64,000 nt of DNA from Malaya genurostris (lineage: Eukaryota > Arthropoda > Insecta > Diptera > Culicidae): contig NC_080572.1 of NCBI RefSeq assembly GCF_030247185.1, forward strand, positions 88,973,435 to 89,037,434. The letters are read 5' to 3'. Every line of letters begins with the position of its first letter. Within the stretch, counting starts at the first letter, position 1. A model generated the notes under the pieces. That model saw only the letters and a list, made by a program, of their open reading frames with translations, did not search any database and had not been told where the DNA came from. Shown here piece after piece: positions 60,285-64,000 of the stretch. The position numbers were made by a program, and so were the translations under genes.

Positions 60285-61560
60285 AAATTTTGGAAAAGTA
60301 TTTAAGAACTGAAACTTAACTCAAGAACTAAATCCGAGATCTGGAACAGGGTTTAGCTGGAAAATTCAGTATTGGAATCCTGATCGTTAGTTCGGTTCAT
60401 GAATGTTGTTCAGGAATAATGAAACTAAACTTGAATTTCGAACCTGAAAAAAGAAACTTAATTCAGTTCCAAAATGTCCCGGGTTGACGGTTCAATGCAA
60501 AGGGCACTGGTCTTACAAACCAGTTGTCGTATGTTCGAGCCCCGACCTGGAAGGATTCATAGTGTCAGTAGAATCGTAGCACCAGCCCTACAATGGTTCC
60601 GTACACTCTGAATTGGCTGCAAAGTCTGTTGAAACAGAAGGTCAAATTCCACTACAGGAATGTAATACCAAGGCTTTTCTTTTTTCAGTTCCAAAATCTA
60701 GTTCCGAATTCAGTTCCAGCATGCAGGTTCTGAACCCTGAACCTGTATTCTAGAACTGATTTAGGAATCAAATTCTGAAACTGATTGCCAGGAAATATAT
60801 TCTGGCTCAGAAGTCAGTTCCAAAACTCAGGTTCGGAGTTCAGATCTGAAATTCATGTCTTGAATTTTGTTTCAGAATTAGAATTCTGGAATCGTATTCC
60901 GAACATAAAGGCACTAAACGCATTTCCTAAACCTAGTTAATAAATCAGTTCCAAAAATCTAATTCCTGGATCCAGAATTAGGATTCTGTTTCATTGTATT
61001 TGTTTTGGAATCTGAATTCTGCAACTAGACCTGAAATTAAGCTTAAAATCCAGGTTGAACTAAATATCAGGTGGACTGGAATCCAGGATTTGAATTCAGT
61101 TCAACAATTCAGTTTTTAATGCAGTTCCAGAATTCAATCCATATGAGGTCTGTTTTTGCAGCGTTGGTGGAAGGTCCTCGTCACGTCGTTGAGTTCTGTC
61201 TAACGCACAAGAAGAAATGATCGATTTTCGATCACCTTTTATACTCGCCCAGTTAAATATCGGAACCGATATGAGCTTTGAGTTATTTATGATTGTCTCA
61301 CATTGTTGGAAATTTCATCATAAATTGCTGATCGTATTTCTGATGACATGGAGAATGAATTATGTTGATGCGTTTAGTAAGACTCGAGATATTCATGATT
61401 ATGTTCTACCCATTCTTCCTCAGGGCGAATTTTGAAAAGTCGCCGTAAAGTAAGACGTATTCCAATTAAAAACAACCATAACATTTCCAGTTCGCTTTCA
61501 CATCTTATCCAAGTCAGTCGATAAAACAAAACCGCTTACACTGAAAATAATTTGCATGCT
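60285..61560 (-). repeat. TATA-module/degenerate GAATTC array, copy B
   Basis: Read on the minus strand: 'gaatacgtcttactttac' (about 61460), 'actaaacgcatcaacataat', 'catgtcatcagaaatacgat', 'gagtataaaaggtgatcg' (about 61240), 'gcgttagacagaactc', and then about 850 bp of degenerate GAATTC/GTTCCAG/CTGAA words. The order equals copy A. The array is split by the SINE at 60476-60683. Confidence 0.75.
60476..60683 (+). mobile_element. tRNA-derived SINE, copy 2 (14-bp target-site duplication)
   Basis: Flanked by 'ttcagttccaaaat' at 60462-60475 and 60684-60697. The 208-bp body is collinear with 13865-14073. The anticodon arm CTGGT/ACCAG encloses CTTACAA, a perfect 7-nt loop with anticodon TAC; box B is 'gttcgagccccgacc'. 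The 3' end is 'ggcttttctttt'. It is the better preserved copy at the anticodon arm. Confidence 0.9.
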
Positions 61561-62008
61561 AGCATCATGTGCAAAGCGTTCGATCTATCACTGCTTATAG
61601 AACACATGAAGTTCATGAAAATAAACACTTAACTCATAAAATGAGTGTAAAATCTGTTGATATTTAGTGCATGGAACAACCGAAATCAGCTCTGCGCCTA
61701 ATTCGTATTACTGTTTTTGAATTAGTTGATTTTAACAACCAAATTTCCAAAATATCTATGAAATTAGTTAAAATTGAGAATTTACTTTGCTGAAAAAAAC
61801 TCTTATTTTTAGAGAATGTGTTTAGCTGGCGAATATCCTGGACAAAAACCAACAATATTTCAATCCAACACAAAATTCTCATTGACAACAAATTTTGTTA
61901 TTAAAATCAGAATATTTGTATCTATTTATCTATCACCATCATTGCTAAAGGACAGCACAAAGAAAACAAAAATGAAATTGGTTTTATTAACAAGTTTATT
62001 AGCCAAAA
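61561..62008. other. Non-coding stretch
   Basis: AT-rich with no feature that can be supported. Confidence 0.4.
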
Positions 62009-62022
62009 ACTCATGAGAAGTG

Positions 62023-62656
62023 AACATTTAGGGGTTTTGTTGGTTTGTGCAAAAAGCACATATTTTGTTTCTATTTCTTCGCGTTTCGCCTGCGGCTCGT
62101 CAGTGCTTAAAGCAGTTCAAATTGAACTGCCATCTCGTGCCTAGCAGTTCAACTTAAACCGCTAAGCAGACGCAAAGTTTGCACTACTTATGCAACCCTC
62201 AAACAATATTAACACAAGTGCTATATTATTTCTGACGTCTCAGGCGTAAACGAGTGACGGCTTATTACTGGCCGTCGCAGAATGTGAACATTTAGGGGTT
62301 TTGTTGGTTTGTGCAAAAAGCACAGCTAAGCTTAGCGGTTTAAGTTGAACTGCTAGGCACGAGATGGCAGTTCAATTTGAACTGCTTTAAGCACTGACGA
62401 GCCGAAGGCGAAACGCGAAGAAATAGAAACAAAATATGTGCTTTTTGCACAAACCAACAAAACACCTAAATGTTCACATTCTGCGACGGCCAGTAATAAG
62501 CCGTCACTCGTTTACGCCTGAGACGTCAAAAATAATATAGCACTTGTGTTAATATTGTTTGAGGGTTGCATAAGTAGTGCAAACTTTGCGTCTGCTTAGC
62601 GGTTTAAGTTGAACTGCTAGGCACGAGATGGCAGTTCAATTTGAACTGCTTTAAGC
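62023..62656. mobile_element. Complex fold-back element with two overlapping inverted repeats
   Basis: It is flanked by a perfect 14-bp duplication 'actcatgagaagtg' (62009-62022; 62657-62670). Inverted repeat 1 pairs about 62020-62170 with 62328-62477. Inverted repeat 2 pairs about 62102-62323 with 62436-62659. A 41-bp block ('gtgaacatttaggggttttg' and on) is also directly repeated at 62021 and 62284. Modules 'gcgtttcgcc', 'ggctcgtcagtgc' and GCAGTTCAA/TTGAACTGC are shared with the MITE at 4199-4459. No open frame. Confidence 0.85.
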
Positions 62657-62670
62657 ACTCATGAGAAGTG

Positions 62671-63300
62671 TCAAAGCAAAGCAATCCATTAAAAAACTAA
62701 AAAGGACAGTCTTGTTGAAACTGCTTTCAAATTGTTTTGATGTTTTTCGCATGTGTTACGATATATCCACATATAAATTTCTAAACCAATATGTAAAAAT
62801 GACGTAAACTCTTAGTGGAAAGTGTATTTATTCAGAATTTGTGCGCTTTTGAAGCGATTGTGCGTAATAATGTTTTTACGCGGAACAGTGAGGTGAGTTT
62901 CGAATGTTGCACTCTAATTGTATATGTCAAATGATGTTTTTGGTATCTTTCAACCTTCTGGGCTACGCCGTCCGGTGTACTACTTGTATTCGGTTTTTGT
63001 TTTCCGAGTGCTCAAAGTTATCAGTGAGTGAGTCGATTTCGCGAAGTCGAATGAAGAAAACAGCGTTTTAGAAGAAAAATTTGTAAAAAGAAGCTCATGT
63101 TTCGTTTATGTCTTTTTCTCCAATACAACATCGTATTTATACCTGCCAATATAGAAAAGACAACCGCGACTGAATTTTTTTTTTCGGTAGTAGTGTGCCA
63201 TCTAGTGGCTAGTAGTCATAACGACGTTAACGTTTTTTCGGTGACAGTGCGCCATAGAGCTGCAAATTTCAGAATCCTATTCAACCATTTATGTTGGTAG
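62671..63300. other. Non-coding stretch
   Basis: No gene, RNA or repeat with definable ends. Confidence 0.4.
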
Positions 63301-63309
63301 AAAACAACG

Positions 63310-63590
63310 TTTTATTTCTCTAATTCAACTAAAAAACTAAAAAAGTTGAATGGAAATGAAGTGTTTCTAGCTGAGAAATGACAGCATTGGTGAATTCAAC
63401 TAAAAAAATAGTCATTTCAACAAATATTTCATTATTATTATTAGGGGAATGAGAATAATAAATTTAAATTAGCAAAAGTAAGATTTTTTTAAGTTGTCTC
63501 AAAAAATAACTAACTGAAATCAGAAATTCAACTAATTTTTTCGCCAATATGCTGATTTCGGTCTTTCCGTGTGGCAATCATGCTACGTTT
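63310..63590. repeat. 'ttcaactaa'-type repeat, copy 2
   Basis: Rich in 'aattcaacta' words and ending 'ttccgtgtgg', like 46320-46600. Confidence 0.5.
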
Positions 63591-63724
63591 ATATGAAATG
63601 CACTTAAAAACGATCCCATATATCGTTACCTCTAGAATCTATATGCATTTCATGTGAATGTCACACAGTTTTCACATAGATTTCAATTGAAACAGAGTCG
63701 ACCGAATCAAGTGTTTTGCATATA

Positions 63725-64000
63725 CAGGGTCCGCCATGTAACTTTTTTTTTGAACTAGCAGTTATTTCGACATTGGTAACCTTAATGTCACTTCAGATTT
63801 GACAGAAATTTAGTTTTATCCTTCCGCTGAACGAAAATGGTTGTGTATACGCTTGAGGAACGCGTGAAAATAGTGCAGTTTTACTTTGAAAAACATGGTA
63901 ATGTTGCGGAATGTGTGCGAAAAAATCATCTTCTCGAATGAGGCCCATTTTCAGCTCGGAGGGTATGCTAATAAGCAAAATTGTCGCATCTGGGGGACGG
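63725..64000 (+). mobile_element. Mariner-like element, internally deleted, cut by window end
   Basis: It starts 'cagggtccgccatgtaac' next to TA. A transposase start at 63839 reads MVVYTLEERVKIVQFY and VAECVRK. The sequence then jumps, by an internal deletion that also shifts the frame, to IIFSNEAHFQLGGY and NKQNCRIWG. In this family the SDEAHF block carries the first catalytic aspartate, which here is Asn. The rest lies beyond 64000. Confidence 0.82.

Noticed and set aside
60480..60560. Possible valine tRNA gene (anticodon TAC)
   Set aside because: Acceptor stem does not pair, and the same unit with tail and target-site duplication occurs twice, so it is a SINE head.

Overview
The window is eukaryotic, AT-rich and dominated by repeats. 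It looks like a culicine mosquito: it carries several Tc1/mariner elements of the DD37E type known from mosquitoes, an I-clade LINE of the kind found in Aedes, a Jockey-clade LINE, and interspersed repeats whose wording is familiar from Aedes/Culex introns. Species is not determinable from the sequence alone. There are no operons, ribosome binding sites, CRISPR arrays or convincing functional tRNA/rRNA genes.

The backbone is one host gene on the minus strand, of which at least three coding exons are visible: 48680-48160, 22881-22432 and 22368-19873. Every internal junction is GT/AG and every visible exon ends in phase 2, so the three exons join into one open frame. The product is a long, Ser/Lys-rich, probably disordered protein that I do not recognise. 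The third exon ends at a consensus donor (19873/19872), so the gene continues downstream. Between the first two exons is a 25.3-kb intron packed with transposons.

Layout by region. 1-19.8 kb: (TA)n microsatellite, a MITE beside an unexplained open frame (4.2-4.7 kb), dispersed repeats, a DD34D mariner (11.5-12.8 kb), a possible downstream exon (13.25-13.45 kb), a tRNA-derived SINE with target-site duplication (13.9 kb), and a degenerate Jockey LINE (15.2-19.6 kb, minus) with a hairpin array in its 5' UTR. 19.9-22.9 kb: host exons. 22.9-48.2 kb (intron): two copies of a 1.6-1.8-kb TA-flanked non-autonomous transposon; a possible processed pseudogene (27.4-27.8 kb); a three-deep nest in which a retroinsertion sits in an hAT element that sits in a DD37E transposase gene (28.1-32.4 kb); an (AAT)n microsatellite; a non-TE segment with a candidate plus-strand exon (36.8 kb); a 6.0-kb nearly complete I-clade LINE with a 16-bp target-site duplication (38.3-44.3 kb), itself inserted in a TATA-bearing repeat; a TTAA-flanked MITE (44.9-46.0 kb); a long inverted repeat around a tRNA-like sequence (46.9-47.2 kb); and a second DD37E fragment. 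48.2-64 kb: first visible exon, a deletion derivative of a DNA transposon abutting a second, broken I-clade LINE that contains a LINE 3' fragment, a third DD37E element with one in-frame stop, a solo LINE ORF1, small MITEs, another TATA/EcoRI-like repeat copy with a SINE in it, a complex fold-back element with a 14-bp duplication (62.0-62.7 kb), and a mariner-like element running off the end.

Functionally the window is one intron-rich host gene plus layered transposon history. The nesting order gives relative ages, and almost every transposon gene is visibly broken.
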